From: Sapria himalayana
Taxonomy: Eukaryota > Streptophyta > Magnoliopsida > Malpighiales > Rafflesiaceae
DNA length: 64,000 bases
Reading direction: 5' to 3'
Assembly: GCA_029783825.1 (NCBI GenBank)
Contig: JAREIK010002254.1
Coordinates: forward strand, 1,140,169-1,204,168
The position numbers were made by a program, and so were the translations under genes. Positions 47,726 to 59,599 of the stretch are shown in pieces; the stretch's first letter is position 1, and each line of letters begins with the position of its first letter. The notes beneath the pieces are model-generated. The model searched no databases, had not been told where the DNA came from, and saw nothing but the letters and a program-made list of their open reading frames with translations.

Positions 47726-48180
47726 CATGACAGTGCTATTAAATCCATACACTTTTCAAAAGAAAAAACTTTTTCAAATAATGACCCATCCTGAGATTCT
47801 ACTAACAAATTGTCCCAAAATAATACAAGATTATCCTTGAATGTTTTGAAATCCTTTTTGGAAGTTAGAAAATCCACAACTTCCCCCTAAATAGTAAGAA
47901 CATGCATAAGATTGGAGAAAAAAAAACTAGATCTAGAATCCAAATAGCATAAAAGTTTTGAAACATGGAATAAGGAAAATTATTTGAAGTACAAAGTAAT
48001 GAATAAAAGAAAGGAAGCAAGGAGAATATTGTAGGATACTCTTCTAGCAAGGTCGACTAGGGCAACAACAACATCATCAAAAATTGTGTCATCAGCAAAT
48101 CCTCCTTGATAATGTATTTAGCACCACATGCCTTCACATTTACAATTTAATATTCAAACAAAAGCTTTCCAGGAATATGT
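47726..48180 (-). pseudogene. Captured fragment of cohesin subunit SCC3 (STAG type)
   Basis: Exon A (minus, about 48135 to 48040; perhaps from 48180) reads KACGAKYIIKEDLL and, after a 1-base frameshift, DDTIFDDVVVALVDLARR, ending at donor GTATCC. Exon B (47886 to 47726) follows acceptor TTTAG and reads GEVVDFLTSKKDFKTFKDNL, VLFWDNLLVESQDGSLFEKV, FEKCMDLIALS, ending at donor GTAAAG. In plant SCC3 these are contiguous (ACGAKY...DDVVVALVNLAR, then NFKDNLVSFWDNL...CQNGPLFD, DKCMDYIIALSC), so the 153-bp intron sits in phase 0 at the join. SCC3 is a HEAT-repeat core subunit of cohesin, which holds sister chromatids together. The fragment lacks both ends. It lies beside the NAT10 fragment on the same strand, but the two are not known to be neighbours or functionally linked. 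Confidence 0.87.
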
Positions 48181-48444
48181 ATCCAATAGTGGGATGAAGT
48201 TAAAAGTTGGAAATTTCAACTCATACAATGACTCATTGCACATTTTGATATCTTTTATATGCAGATGTATTTATTTGAAGAAAAAGATTATGATAATTAA
48301 ATCGATAATAGAATAACTAACTCTGAAAATATCTTACAGAAGTAAATGAGAAGCAGTCGATTTTGTTGAGTTACCTTCTTTCATTTTATTTTATTATGCA
48401 TTAAGAGTGCCCATAGTATATAAGAATACTCCATTCATGTTTCC

Positions 48445-48461
48445 GTGTGTGTGTGTGTGTT
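48445..48461. repeat. (GT)n microsatellite
   Basis: Eight GT units. Confidence 0.8.
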
Positions 48462-48649
48462 GTAATTTTAATAGTTTTACATTTTCTTTATTGTATGATA
48501 TTTTTTCTATTATTTCATTTTTATATGGGAGCAGCTGATATTTGTGATATCTCAATCCACTTTGACCATTCTATAAGGACGCACCATTATACACATTCCA
48601 TTATAAAGTTTTACTAAATAATTTTGTTTATATGGCCTAGAAATTAGAC

Positions 48650-49190
48650 TAGTTATACACATATAGTCAAACATAATGTTGTATGTTGTTATATATGTAA
48701 TTATAAATATAATTACATGTAATTATGCATATAGTTACACATATAGTTAAACTAATATTTATAGATGTAGTAGGTATATATATTTTTTTATATAATTTTA
48801 TATATTTATACATATAGTTATGTATAGGTATAGATATAGTAAAATATATTTTTATATATTAATATATAAAAATGTATATTAAATATTTGTTGTAAATTAA
48901 TTATTTAAATATAGTTGTGTATAAAGGTTGTATAGTTATACATATAGTAAGATACAATTATTTATAGTTATATGTTATTAAACATATATAGTTATAAATA
49001 TTTAAACATGTAGTTATGTATAGATATATTCATACAAGTAGTTATAAGTAGTTGTACATAAATATATACAAAGTTATAAACAAGTATATAGATTTACATA
49101 AATGTATACATATATGTATACATAGTTACAAATATAGTTATATTTAATTATATAGAGTTTTATATAGGTATACAAATATTTATAAATAGT
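48650..49190. repeat. AT-rich minisatellite (ATAGTTATACATAT), array 1
   Basis: Degenerate tandem copies of ATAGTTATACATATAGTTAT. A longer word, TTATACATATAGTAAGATAC (near 48934), recurs in the second array (near 51551, 51714 and 52176), showing that the two arrays were one or share an origin. Confidence 0.8.
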
Positions 49191-49999
49191 TCCTAGAATT
49201 GCATTTTAATAAATTCTGAAAATAAAACCCCATATTACATATAACTTTTTCATTCTTCATTTTAAGTGTTCTTTAAACAATCTAATAAATTATCTCTTAA
49301 CTCTCAAAAATAACTATTATGATACAAAATCATTCACCAAAAGAATATTAAGTATTAACACTCAATTAAATGTCAAGAGAAACAAATGATCAAAACTTTT
49401 TAAACCATTGTTCTTCTTGAAATTGGAGGTTTTCAAAAAGTGCATCTTGTATGGGTTTTATGTGGCTTGGAAATGATTGTTGGAAAAATGTTATTCCTAG
49501 AGCACTATCTGAGCCTTGATCTCTATTATTTTCCTTTGGTTATTTTGAGATTCAATATGAAATTGTTTATATTCTTCCATATATGGACACAAACACACTA
49601 CAATGAAAGTGGTTTAATTGTCTTCATATCCTAGTAGAGTAAGCTAGTTAGCATACTCACGAAATTGATGCAAAACCATTGATAATTTATTATTTTGAGG
49701 TTTATGTTTGAAAAGTTTTAACTATTGTTCTTATACCTATTTGTTAGCTTGCTATCACTAGAAAAATTTAATAACTTTTTATACCTATTTGTTAACTTGT
49801 TATCACAAAACTATTGATAATTGATGTGAAACCATTCTTCTTATACCTATTTGTTAACTTGTTATCACAAGAAAAATTTATATTAATGGAAATGGAATCA
49901 TAATTGAAAATATTGAATGATTCATTCTATATGCAATTTTAAATAAGATATTGCTAATAGTTTAAGTAATGGAATGATTATAAGAAAACGCAATATGTG
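49191..49999. other. Unassigned sequence in CACTA-2
   Basis: Contains three copies of TATACCTATTTGTTARCTTG at about 49731, 49780 and 49842, two followed by TATCACTAGAAAAATTTA or TATCACAAGAAAAATTTA. An open frame at 49440-49634 matches nothing I know. The segment may belong to the same Ty3/gypsy scrap as the integrase piece downstream. Confidence 0.45.
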
Positions 50000-50172
50000 A
50001 TAATAACAATTCCCATTAGATAATAATTTGCAGCATATTATCATTGACTTTGTGATGAGATTATCAAAAACCTTAAAAGGTAATAATATTAGTTGGGTGA
50101 TTATTGATTGATTGACCAAATTAGCTCATTTTATACCTACCAAAGTATTTTTTTTTTCCATAAATCAATTGG

Positions 50173-50269
<97 letters not shown>

Positions 50270-50375
50270 TTATGAGAATGCAGGAAGTATTTTTTTTATA
50301 ATATCTAATAGAGATCCTCATTTCACCTCTATGTTTTGATATAGTATACACAACCAAGAACAAGTTCAATGGAAG
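50000..50375 (+). pseudogene. Ty3/gypsy integrase scrap split by (TA)n
   Basis: 50034-50155 reads HIIIDFVMRLSKTLKGNN, SWVIID, a stop, then LTKLAHFIPTKVF, matching the HITMDFV...WVIVDRLTKSAHFIP core of integrases from chromovirus-type gypsy elements. After a long TA repeat, about 50300-50345 reads ISNRDPHFTSMF, the following SDRDPRFTS motif of the same core. The stop replaces the Arg of DRLTKS (CGA to TGA). This is a different lineage from the Athila/Tat-like copies. Confidence 0.82.
50174..50265. repeat. (TA)n microsatellite, about 46 units
   Basis: Uninterrupted TA from about 50174 to 50265, inside the integrase core remnant. Confidence 0.95.
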
Positions 50376-51539
50376 TTCAGCCTTATGAGAGAGTTTTTTG
50401 CAAGAACCATGGGAAAAAAGGAAGTTTCAAAAACTACTTTTTGAAAAAACGTAAAAAGTCTTAACTATTAAAGTTCCATAAGAGGAAAACATGCATAAGA
50501 GTTTTCGAAAAGTTATTGTAGTTTTTGAAAATGATAAGCTTGAGAAGATACAAAACATTGTATGCAAAGAAATAAAGTAAGAAGATATAGATAAAAAGAT
50601 ACAAAAGTGGTTTCATAGATGAGTTGTGAGGAAAAAGATGTAGCTCACAAACTAACACATGCATATTGGAGTTTTATTTTCTATATTTATTTCTTTTCTT
50701 GTTATTAATTAGAATGCTTTGTAATATTTTTATCATTTTTTTATTTTTGTTAAATAATGAATCACACAAAAACTTACATCAACATAAATCTAAATATAGG
50801 CTAAATTCATTTATGCTAGGGTTAGTGTATATTTTAAGATTTGCATTTTCAAAGTTAACTTTTAGAAAAAAAAAATCATTCATTGAATTATTTTTATTAT
50901 TTATTTTTTGCTTTTATTTGGCCAATATTAATATAATATAATACTAATATAATTCTTGAAAGATTAAATTTGTAGACCAAAGTTGGTTGATGCTTATTTA
51001 ATAATTTTAATTCTAGAGTTAATATTATTGATTTATAAGTAATATAAGAATATAATACTATTTTTTTGCAAATCCTAAAGGACATATATCTTATCATGTT
51101 GTTTTTACTATATTCACAAAGTAATCTATTTAATTTAGATATAAAATTTGAGAAGCATGTTAGACTTAAAAAAAATGCATGTGAAATTTGAAATATGGTT
51201 TATTGGGAATTTTTACTAATATAATTGAAAAAATAACTTAAAGATTATCATCAATTATAGTGTAGTCCATTATAAAAATGTTATTTTCTTATTACCTTAT
51301 TTGTTACTTTTGTTATATCCTAGAATTTTCTTGTTATTCATAACTTCATTTTTACTTGCTTACATTTTACATTTTTAATTACTTTGTTGATGTTAGCTTT
51401 TTTTTTTTTACATTATGTATTGACCATGTATACTTGTGTGATATTTTTAAATTTTACATTATTATTTGAAATAATAAATAAGTTTTTGGAACTATTGCCG
51501 AGGAATGAAAATAATGAAAATTATTATTGTTATGTTTAA
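50376..51539. other. Unassigned AT-rich sequence in CACTA-2
   Basis: No protein family recognised on either strand. It may be the rest of the chromovirus-like fragment's 3' region, but I cannot show an LTR. Confidence 0.4.
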
Positions 51540-52210
51540 TGTTTTTATAATTATACATATAGTAAAAGACAATTATTTATAGTTATATGTTCATATACTT
51601 ATAGTATATTTAGTTATAAATAGATTTATATATAATTATATTTAATTATATATATAGTTATAAATATGTATGTAGTTAAAAATATAGTTATATATAATAT
51701 TTTTATAGTTATACATGTAGTAAAATACAATTATATATAGTTATATATTATTATACATATGGTATATTTTGTTAAAAATATAGTTATATAGAATTACACA
51801 TATAGTTATAAATTATTATATAGTTAAAAAAATAGTTATATATAGGTATTAATATAGTTAGAAAAATAGTTTACATATTTATAGATATAGTTAAATATAG
51901 TTATGAAGAGTTTTATATAGTTATACAAATATTTATAAATAGTTATACATATATAGTTACATATATGTAGTTATACATGTTGTAGATGTAGTTATATATA
52001 GTTTTCATGTAATTATATATATTTAGACATATAGTTATGTATAGGTATTGATGTAGATAAAAACATTTATATCTAGTTATATGTTGACATAGATATTGTT
52101 AAATACATTTATATATAGTTATATATATATATATATGTTGTTATATTTATATATAGGTATGTATATTGTTTTTATAATTATACATTAGTAAAATACAATT
52201 ATATATATTA
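51540..52210. repeat. AT-rich minisatellite (ATAGTTATACATAT), array 2
   Basis: Same type as 48650-49190; the core TTATACATATAGTAAAAKAC followed by AATTATWTATAGTTATAT appears about 51551, 51714 and 52176. The two arrays flank 49191-51539, as expected if that segment was inserted into one array. Confidence 0.8.
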
Positions 52211-52730
52211 ATGTGTTATTAATCTTGGGATCATCATATTTACATAATTTATTATGCAAATATAAAATCCAAAACCACAAGCCTGTCTGAGTGGCAAAAA
52301 ACATGGATATCAAGCCTACATACCATACCTACTGTGCAACATCAACATTTACACAATAAGAATGTATTATATCACACATGCATTAAGTATGTATATGAAT
52401 CAGTGTGTATAAGTAATCCAAGCATACCATGGTGATTAATGAAGTATTGTGTATGATATACAATAACAGTGAGGGTAGAAGAAGAAATTCGAAAAAATTA
52501 CAGTAGAATCCAAACATACACTCCTACATTAAGATAATCAATGAAGAGTTAGGGTAGAAAGCATACCTCAAATCAATAAGAAACTCATGGCTTGAAGGAA
52601 TTATCACTTACTCTACTATTAGGTTATGTTGTATCGGTGTCGAGAGAGAGAGGCGGAGACATTTGGTGAGAGTTAGAGTTGTCTCTTGGACAACAAGAAC
52701 ATGTTTTTGAAATTATTAAAATTCCGAAAA
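52211..52730 (-). other. Less AT-rich, possible captured 5' exon
   Basis: On the minus strand, 52700 down to 52567 reads ACTCTCACCAA then ATG TCT CCG CCT CTC (MSPPLSLDTDTT, then a stop), and further on ATGAGTTTCTTATTGATTTG before a plausible donor GTATGC (about 52567). Composition differs from the surrounding repeats. It lies upstream, in minus-strand sense, of the SCC3 and NAT10 fragments and could be a captured promoter or first exon, or the element's own leader. No family recognised. Confidence 0.3.
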
Positions 52731-53964
52731 TGTATTTATTTTTTATTATCAAAACATTAAAAAAATAACAAATATATAAAAAATATAAAGACTCGTATTT
52801 TTTTTATTATCAAATTATTTTAAAAAAGTTCATATGCATGTAGCAAGTCACACATGAAAAATAAATACATTACAATTTATAATTATCGAATTAATTAAAT
52901 AATAAATATATAAACAATTTCAAAAAATAGATGTTTGGACTTCCAACTAGAAAAAAAATCAAATGGCTACAAAATTTGTAAAATTCATATAGCAAGACAA
53001 AGATTAAAATATGATTATTTTACAAGCCGATCTCCTAAAAGTTATAAACACTCTTTATGTTAAAAAAATATATAAATATATATATTTTATGGTTATAAAT
53101 TTTTAAGAATTCATATTAATTTTAATGAATATAATATGAAATAATTTTAAAAGCATAAAATTCCATATTAATTTATATAATATATAATTTTTAAAATTCT
53201 AAAAATTACTTAAAGTGAGAAGATAATTAAAAAAAGTTATATTTATTTTTTTAATAAAGACTGAATATTAAAAGCTAATAGTAAAAATGTTACTCAATTG
53301 TTTAATTCTTATAAATTTTAGTAGGGGCAAACATTTATGTATTTATTTTTAAATATAAATTTATTTTATTTTAAATTTAATGAAAAAATTTAAATTTTTA
53401 TTATAATTCAAGATTTTCAAATTTATAATAATTAATTTTTTATAAGTTTCTTATAATCATACATTATTTTTATACTTATAATAATATTAATATTTACTAG
53501 TTTATTCTTCAATTCAGATATATTTGTAAATATTTTCTATTTAATCATACAATAAATTATTTTACCTTTATATTAGTAAAAATTTTAATGTATATTCATT
53601 TATTTTTTAAAATATCTTTAAAAATTATAATATTTATAGAATTAATTATTTAATGTTACTTTAATACAAATTTTTAATTTCTTAATTAAAAATTTTAGAA
53701 ATTTTTTTTGTATAATTTTTTGTATAATTTTTAAAAAATTTTATAATCATAAAAATAGTTATTTTAGTCGTTATTAATATAATTTTTTTGTATTTTTATA
53801 TTTTTTAATTATTTTATTTATAATATTTTATTTTTATAATTATACAAGGAGAATGTGTCTTTCAAGAATTGCTCATCTATAGACCATGACATACATTTAA
53901 TAAACAAAATTAAATAAAATATTAAAACAAATAATAAATTAAAAAAAATTAAATCATTAAAGAT
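52731..53964. other. Very AT-rich spacer in CACTA-2
   Basis: Long A/T runs, no repeats of clear period and no coding signal. It ends at the right subterminal repeats. Confidence 0.6.
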
Positions 53965-54535
53965 TGGAGATGGAAATTATCTCCAGTGCAAATAGTTAGG
54001 AAAAAATCCCTAGCTAAATGGATATATTTTGTGAAAAATAAAATTTAAGAAATAATCATTTGTAATAAAATATAAAATAGAAAAAAAAAATTCAAAAAAT
54101 AATTAGCGATGGATTTTGTCTCGATATAATTAGCTAGGGAAAATCCATTGCAATATCCATCGCTAAATTCCTGGTTTTCTTTGTGCGGAAATCTATGAAA
54201 ATATTAGCAATTGAATTTATCTAAATTTAATTAGCCATGGAAATTCCATTGCTAAATTCATAACTAATTTATCTCGATATAATTAGCTAGAGAAATTCTG
54301 TCACTAAATTCCTCGCTAATTTTCCCGGTTTTCTTTGTACGAAAATCTACGAAAATATCAATAACAGAAAATTTTCAATCAGACATTTTCATCATTAATC
54401 TGTTGCTAATCCATCACTAATCCATCGCTATTATTTATTTCAATGTAAAATCAAAGATCTCTTATTATTCCCTAGCTAACCCCTCGCTATTTAGCTAGGG
54501 ATTGATCCCTAGCTAAATTTCCCTAGCTAAATCGA
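53965..54535. repeat. CACTA-2 right subterminal repeats
   Basis: Repeated TTAGCTAGGGAAAATCCATY, CCATCGCTAAATTC, CCGGTTTTCTTTG (twice, about 54172 and 54325) and CCCTAGCTAAATTTCCCTAG near the end. Confidence 0.8.
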
Positions 54536-54550
54536 TATTTTCTTGTAATG

Positions 54551-54553
54551 TCA
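54551..54553. repeat. CACTA-2 target-site duplication, right
   Basis: TCA directly after the element, matching 44823-44825. The LTR sequence resumes after it. Confidence 0.8.
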
Positions 54554-55615
54554 ACTCTTTACATATGTCTTAAGATACCTAGTTCTTGATTGGGATGTAT
54601 GTTATATAGAATATTCTCTTAAGGGTTTCATCTTTTGTGTGAGAGTTGCATCATCATTAGGGCGGATGGTGACATAAAATTTTCAAGATATGCACGAGTA
54701 TGTTGTGACTCTCAATTAGTGCCAACCTTTGTAAGTTACTTTTCCTAATATGGTTCCTACTGGTGAAGCTTGAGAGAGACATACATAAATTTGTGAGTAT
54801 GATACGTACAAACCTAAAAGTGAAAATACTTACAAATTATGTCAATCTTTGATTTTTATGATACCTAAGACCGAAGAATACTATTATTCATATTAAGCAA
54901 TTATTTAGGATAGTTGATGAAGTTACCTAAAAGATATATGATTATAAATGACTCTAATGCTTAAATAATTTGTTGTTTTGGTAGTAATATACCAAGAGAA
55001 TAATTATGAGAAAACTATCACTGGGATGGGCTCAATGGTGACATCGACCTCATATATTATTATGATAATGAGTCATTACACATTACTCCAACCTATGTTT
55101 TATGTCCAGACATAATATAAGTCAAGTTAATTTAGGCATATATGATTATAAAAGACTCATGCTCAAATAATTTTTTGTCTTGGTAGTAATATACCAAGAG
55201 AATAACTATGAGAAAACTATCAATGGGATGGGCTCAATGGTGACATCTACCTCATATATTATCATGACAAGGAGTCATTACACAATACTCCAACATGTGT
55301 TTTATGTCCAAACATAATATAAGTCAAGTTAATTTAGGTATATATCACATATATTAATTAAATAAACTCTTGGATATAAGATTATTTAGAATCTATATAT
55401 TCATTGTACTTGTAATAATTTATCATATTATTGAATAACCAGATTATCGATATAATTTTTATTAGATTGATATCTAGATTAAAGTCCCATTTACCACTTG
55501 TATGACTCATAAACTTATGGATCTCTATTGATAAAATATTCACATTAATGAGCTTTTAGGATATCATCTAACTAAAAAATTTAGGATGCATGACAAAGTC
55601 ACAATATAAGATAAG
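54554..55615 (+). mobile_element. LTR, 3' part, split by CACTA-2
   Basis: Continuation of 42374-44825: ACATATGTCTTAAGATACC, TTGATTGGGATGTATGTTAT, then the block with ACCAAGAGAATAAYTATGAG present twice (about 54990 and 55191, roughly 200 bp apart, a local tandem duplication), then terminal block 55430-55610 ending GACAAAGTCACAATA. Confidence 0.7.
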
Positions 55616-55639
55616 TCAATTTTGGTAAATTAAATATTT

Positions 55640-57924
55640 TAGATCATGGTATCAATCTTGGATCGATGATTTATACATTTAATTTAATTTATTTATATTA
55701 AAATAATTTGAATTATATTATATTGGGACATATAAAGTTAAGTTGTTTTGTATTGACTCATATTCTTAATGGTATACAAGGTGATTATCACCATTAAGCC
55801 CATTCCAAATGGTGTTTCATCATAGATATCTTCTTGGTACCTCACTAACATAACAACAATTCATCTTTGCTCAAGATTTATTCATAATTTAATATCTTTT
55901 AGGCAACTCATCAAATACCCTTGATGTTTGCTTCATATGTACACTTTTATTTTCTAGCCTAAGTTATCATTAAGATCAAGAATTGAAATGATTTATAAGC
56001 ATTTTTACTTTCGGCTTCATAAGTAATATATGCATATAATTGACATATGCTTACCTCAAGTATCACTAGTAAGAATCATATAAGTCAAAGTAACTCAAAA
56101 GAGTTGTCGCCACCTTATGAATCACAATGTATTCATGCATGTCATGAGGATTACCTGGCATCATCCTCTTCAATGATGATGTACTCATATACTAAGGATG
56201 AAACCCTTAGAGAGAATATTTTATATCATATTCATCCCAATCAACTACTAGTTCTTCTAAGACATATATAATGTATTGATATTTAAAAGTATTTACACTT
56301 TTAGCACTGTAAGTGCCTTACTCACAATGATTAACATACCCAAATTTTGAGATTTTATGTATAGGTTTATCATGCACATCATGATTGAAAAGGATATCAC
56401 TTTCTTTCTATCATACCTAAGAGTGAGCCTTATGGTTTACCTATCACCATCTATCATGATAATCTCATATAAATCCACTAATAGTCAATTTCAAAATTAA
56501 TCACACATCTATCAATTTCTATAATACAATATAAATCAAAGCCCATTTATTAATATAAATCCACTTGTACACCATACAAATAAAGATATACAAATCCTAA
56601 ACAACATACTATTTTGTTAGAAAATTTATGAATCTGTCCTAAAAATGAGGGATTGAGAGTCCCAAAAAACTTTAGGGATTTACATATATCTTACATCCCT
56701 TCCTTGCTTGATTAGCTCAAAGGAAGTAACTTTTTATTGGTACAAGGAAGAAGAAGAATGATGGAGATCCCTTCTCAATTTCTCTATCTTCTTCTTTTAT
56801 ACTTGAATGATTTTGTATTACTTTAAGTAGAAAGTTATTTATTTCGGAATAAAGCCACCACTTTGGCTTTCATATCTTAAGCTGAGGTCACAACTTTAAA
56901 AAGTTATCATGACTCTAGAATGTATCCAAATATTTCTATAATACAAATTCATGGCATTGGACAATGTCCATGATTTGAACCTTCTATTCCTACAACAAAA
57001 AGTCATGGTGATGGGAATGGGCATGGCATTGTGAACACCCTCTCATATCATAATATGGACATGATATTAAAAAATAACTATGGCACAAAGAATGGCCTTT
57101 CATGTGGCTCAAGTGGATAAGATGCCTAGGAATGACTGTGACACAATCCTTGATTTCTCTTATATATCATATGACCACTATGCTACAAAGATGCCATGAT
57201 ATTGGCAATTGTCCTAAGCATAAAAAGCATGATTTTTCTTACTTTTGAGGATGAGAGTAGCAACCTTGAAAATAATAATATCCGAGTAATACCCCCTATA
57301 ATATTTTGTGCCCAAAAGTTAAGATACTATATAATTATTATGTCTTTGACTTGAGTTGTTTTGTTTCTAACTTGAAATTGTAAAGCTCAAAGATCATGGC
57401 TTTTTAAAAATGTCATGGCTCAAACTTTAATCTGCTATGTCATATTAAATATATATTCATGACAATTGGACATGACTATAACCTTTAGCACTAGTGGGAT
57501 AGACTTGTTTAATGCAACATATAATTTAAGTAATGAAAATCAAAATTTTATGAGATATATATGACTATAACTCCATAAAAATATTATAACCACAAAAAAT
57601 TCATTACATAGTATGAAAAACTTTACTAGAGTTGGTAAAGTTGTGATATATAAAGATTATCACGACCAATTAGGTAGATTTTTGGCCAAGAATAGATATT
57701 GAAACTATGCAATACTCCATAATTTATCCCTCAGTCAAATATCATTAAAAAACTATCGATTTCATGAATATCTATCAAATTCCATCAAAAATCTAAAGTC
57801 ATGAAATCAATCCATAAATATTTTATTTTCATGCTTGCACATCATCTAAAATTACAAAAATACACAAGAATGTTAGCCAATTTGAATAGAAAATCATTAC
57901 AAAATAGAATAGAAAGTATAATCA
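55640..57924 (-). mobile_element. Reverse-oriented LTR (3' LTR of the minus-strand element)
   Basis: Reverse complement of the common LTR block order: 55790-55870 (CAAGGTGATTATCACC, TCTTCTTGGTACCTC), 56140-56460 (ending CTATCACCATCTATCATGAT), leader-like block 56590-56770, TCATGRC tandem repeats 56860-57460, and LTR-start block 57540-57900 (reverse of the TGATTATAC start near 57924). Confidence 0.65.
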
Positions 57925-59590
57925 AACCTTACACTTTTCCATGAGTTATCCCTACACTAAGTATCCATATGTACTTATCAACAAACCTCTTCATGTCCTT
58001 CTTCCATCCATCAACATCTTGATGATAATCTTGTAGTTCAGTTGCCCCGGTAAGGATTTGAAAGCTATACCATCCATGGTCCCTAGTAAACTAAATACTT
58101 CATTAATAAACTATATATTGAAAAGCATCCAAACTTTTCATACATATTATCTCTTGTCTTGTATGTTTTCTAGGTAAGAGTTAAACTATTTTATGATTGT
58201 TGTATTTTTGCATTCCATATGTCTACATTGTCAGTCCCAATTTTTTTATCTATTATTGGTAGGAAAGGTGAAATGAACTTGCTAAAACTCCACCCTCTTA
58301 TAAAACTATTCTTGGCTAGAATAGAAATCATACATCTCCTCCCCCATTTGGTAAACAAAATTGACTCTATAGTTGTGCCTTTGAAAAAAGTCTTAGCAGT
58401 AGATTGTTCTATTACTTTCCTTTGGTCTTATGACTCATATTAGTCTCTTCTCTTATCACCCATAGCATTGAAATAAAAGTCTCCTCCTCCATCATAGCTC
58501 AAATCTTCAAAAAATAAAGTTGTGGTGAATTTTATCAGAGTGGAAACGAGAAAAAAAGAATGTTTTTCAAAAAATTATGGTTAATACTTTATGTCAGGTT
58601 AGGTCCTTAGGATTAAGTCACGGTTAATTAAAAAGTTGTTATGACTTTTTGCATTGTCATGACTTTTCTTTCAAATGAAAATGCATGGTTGTATTTGAGT
58701 GTCACGACTTCATTTATCTTATAAGAATGTTGTAGGTAGGTTTGAGTACCACGACTTTATTTTGGGTGTATATAGTGTACAAGTATTTGAGTGTGTATGC
58801 ATACATAAAAAATATTTATTTTATTAGCTTTTGCAAAAAGTTAATCTTTGGGTTGCCTCCCAAGTAGTAATATGTTCAGCATCTATAGCTAGATAATTAT
58901 TTGATCTCCAATTCCTTTGGTAATTTCAACGGTCAAATCAAGCTTCTTAGTGTAATCATTCTCTTTTGCTTGTTTTCTTTAATTATTTTTTAGCATTAAT
59001 TCACTTTTTAGAGTGTCTCTTTTAGGATACTCTTAATGGATACCACAACTCTGTGAAAAATCCAAATTTAATTGCATATGATCACCTTTGATAAGACCAT
59101 GACTTATTTTAAAGTTACGGCTTCAGTAATTACTTTCAAGATCCATTTTTTCATAGCTTTGAAAAAAAGGCTTAACTTCATCTTTAAGCTTTTATTTTTT
59201 ATATGTCATGCCTTTGTCTCTAGCCTCGACTTTCTTGATTACTCCTACAAATAAAGTCATGACTTTTTTAGAAGTTGAGGCTTTATTTGTTATAACTACT
59301 AGCTCTTCATCTTTTTTTGGATACTAAATGATTATTATCTCAGCCTCTTCTTTCTCTTCTAGAAAATCAACCATCAACTATATGGACTTTTCTTTGCTTG
59401 TATATCATTTTCATTCTCAAAAACTTTTATGGTAATTTCTCTATGTTCTTGAATTGGGAATCTTTTCATTTCAGCCTCTTCCTTCATATATTCAAACTTC
59501 AAAGTGGTTTTTATTTTTTGTTTTTTTATCTTCGGAGTTGTTTTATTTTGAACCTTCATAATTCTTGACATTGAAAAATGTTATGATTTC
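57925..59590 (-). pseudogene. Region between protease and 3' LTR, minus-strand element
   Basis: 59571 down to 59374 is open on the minus strand and Lys/Glu-rich (MSRIMKVQNKTTPKIKKQK, then FEYMKEEAEMKRFPIQEHRE), as at 10131-10400. The rest carries GTCATGACTTT-type words and matches 34031-34990. RT, RNase H and integrase, expected here, were not found on either strand. Confidence 0.55.
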
Positions 59591-59599
59591 ATAGCAATC

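Larger units (their letters stand above)
44826..54550. mobile_element. CACTA-2, Pack-CACTA-type element (9.7 kb)
   Basis: Ends CACTACAAAAAAATATC (44826-44842) and GATATTTTCTTGTAATG (54534-54550), inverted repeats matching at 15 of 17 positions; the terminal CACTA has become CATTA on the right by one transition. A 3-bp target duplication TCA lies at 44823-44825 and 54551-54553, and the flanking LTR is continuous across it. Subterminal CCCTAGCTAAAT-type repeats occur at both ends. No TNP2 or TNPA-like coding was found. Instead it holds pieces of two host genes on its minus strand, a duplicated exon-like block, AT-rich minisatellites and a Ty3/gypsy integrase scrap. It would have needed transposase from another element. 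Confidence 0.9.

Noticed and set aside
50121..50369. 82-residue minus-strand frame with a long YIYIYI run
   Set aside because: Translation of the (TA)n microsatellite.
58219..58443. 74-residue plus-strand frame
   Set aside because: Lies antisense in a minus-strand retroelement; no family match.
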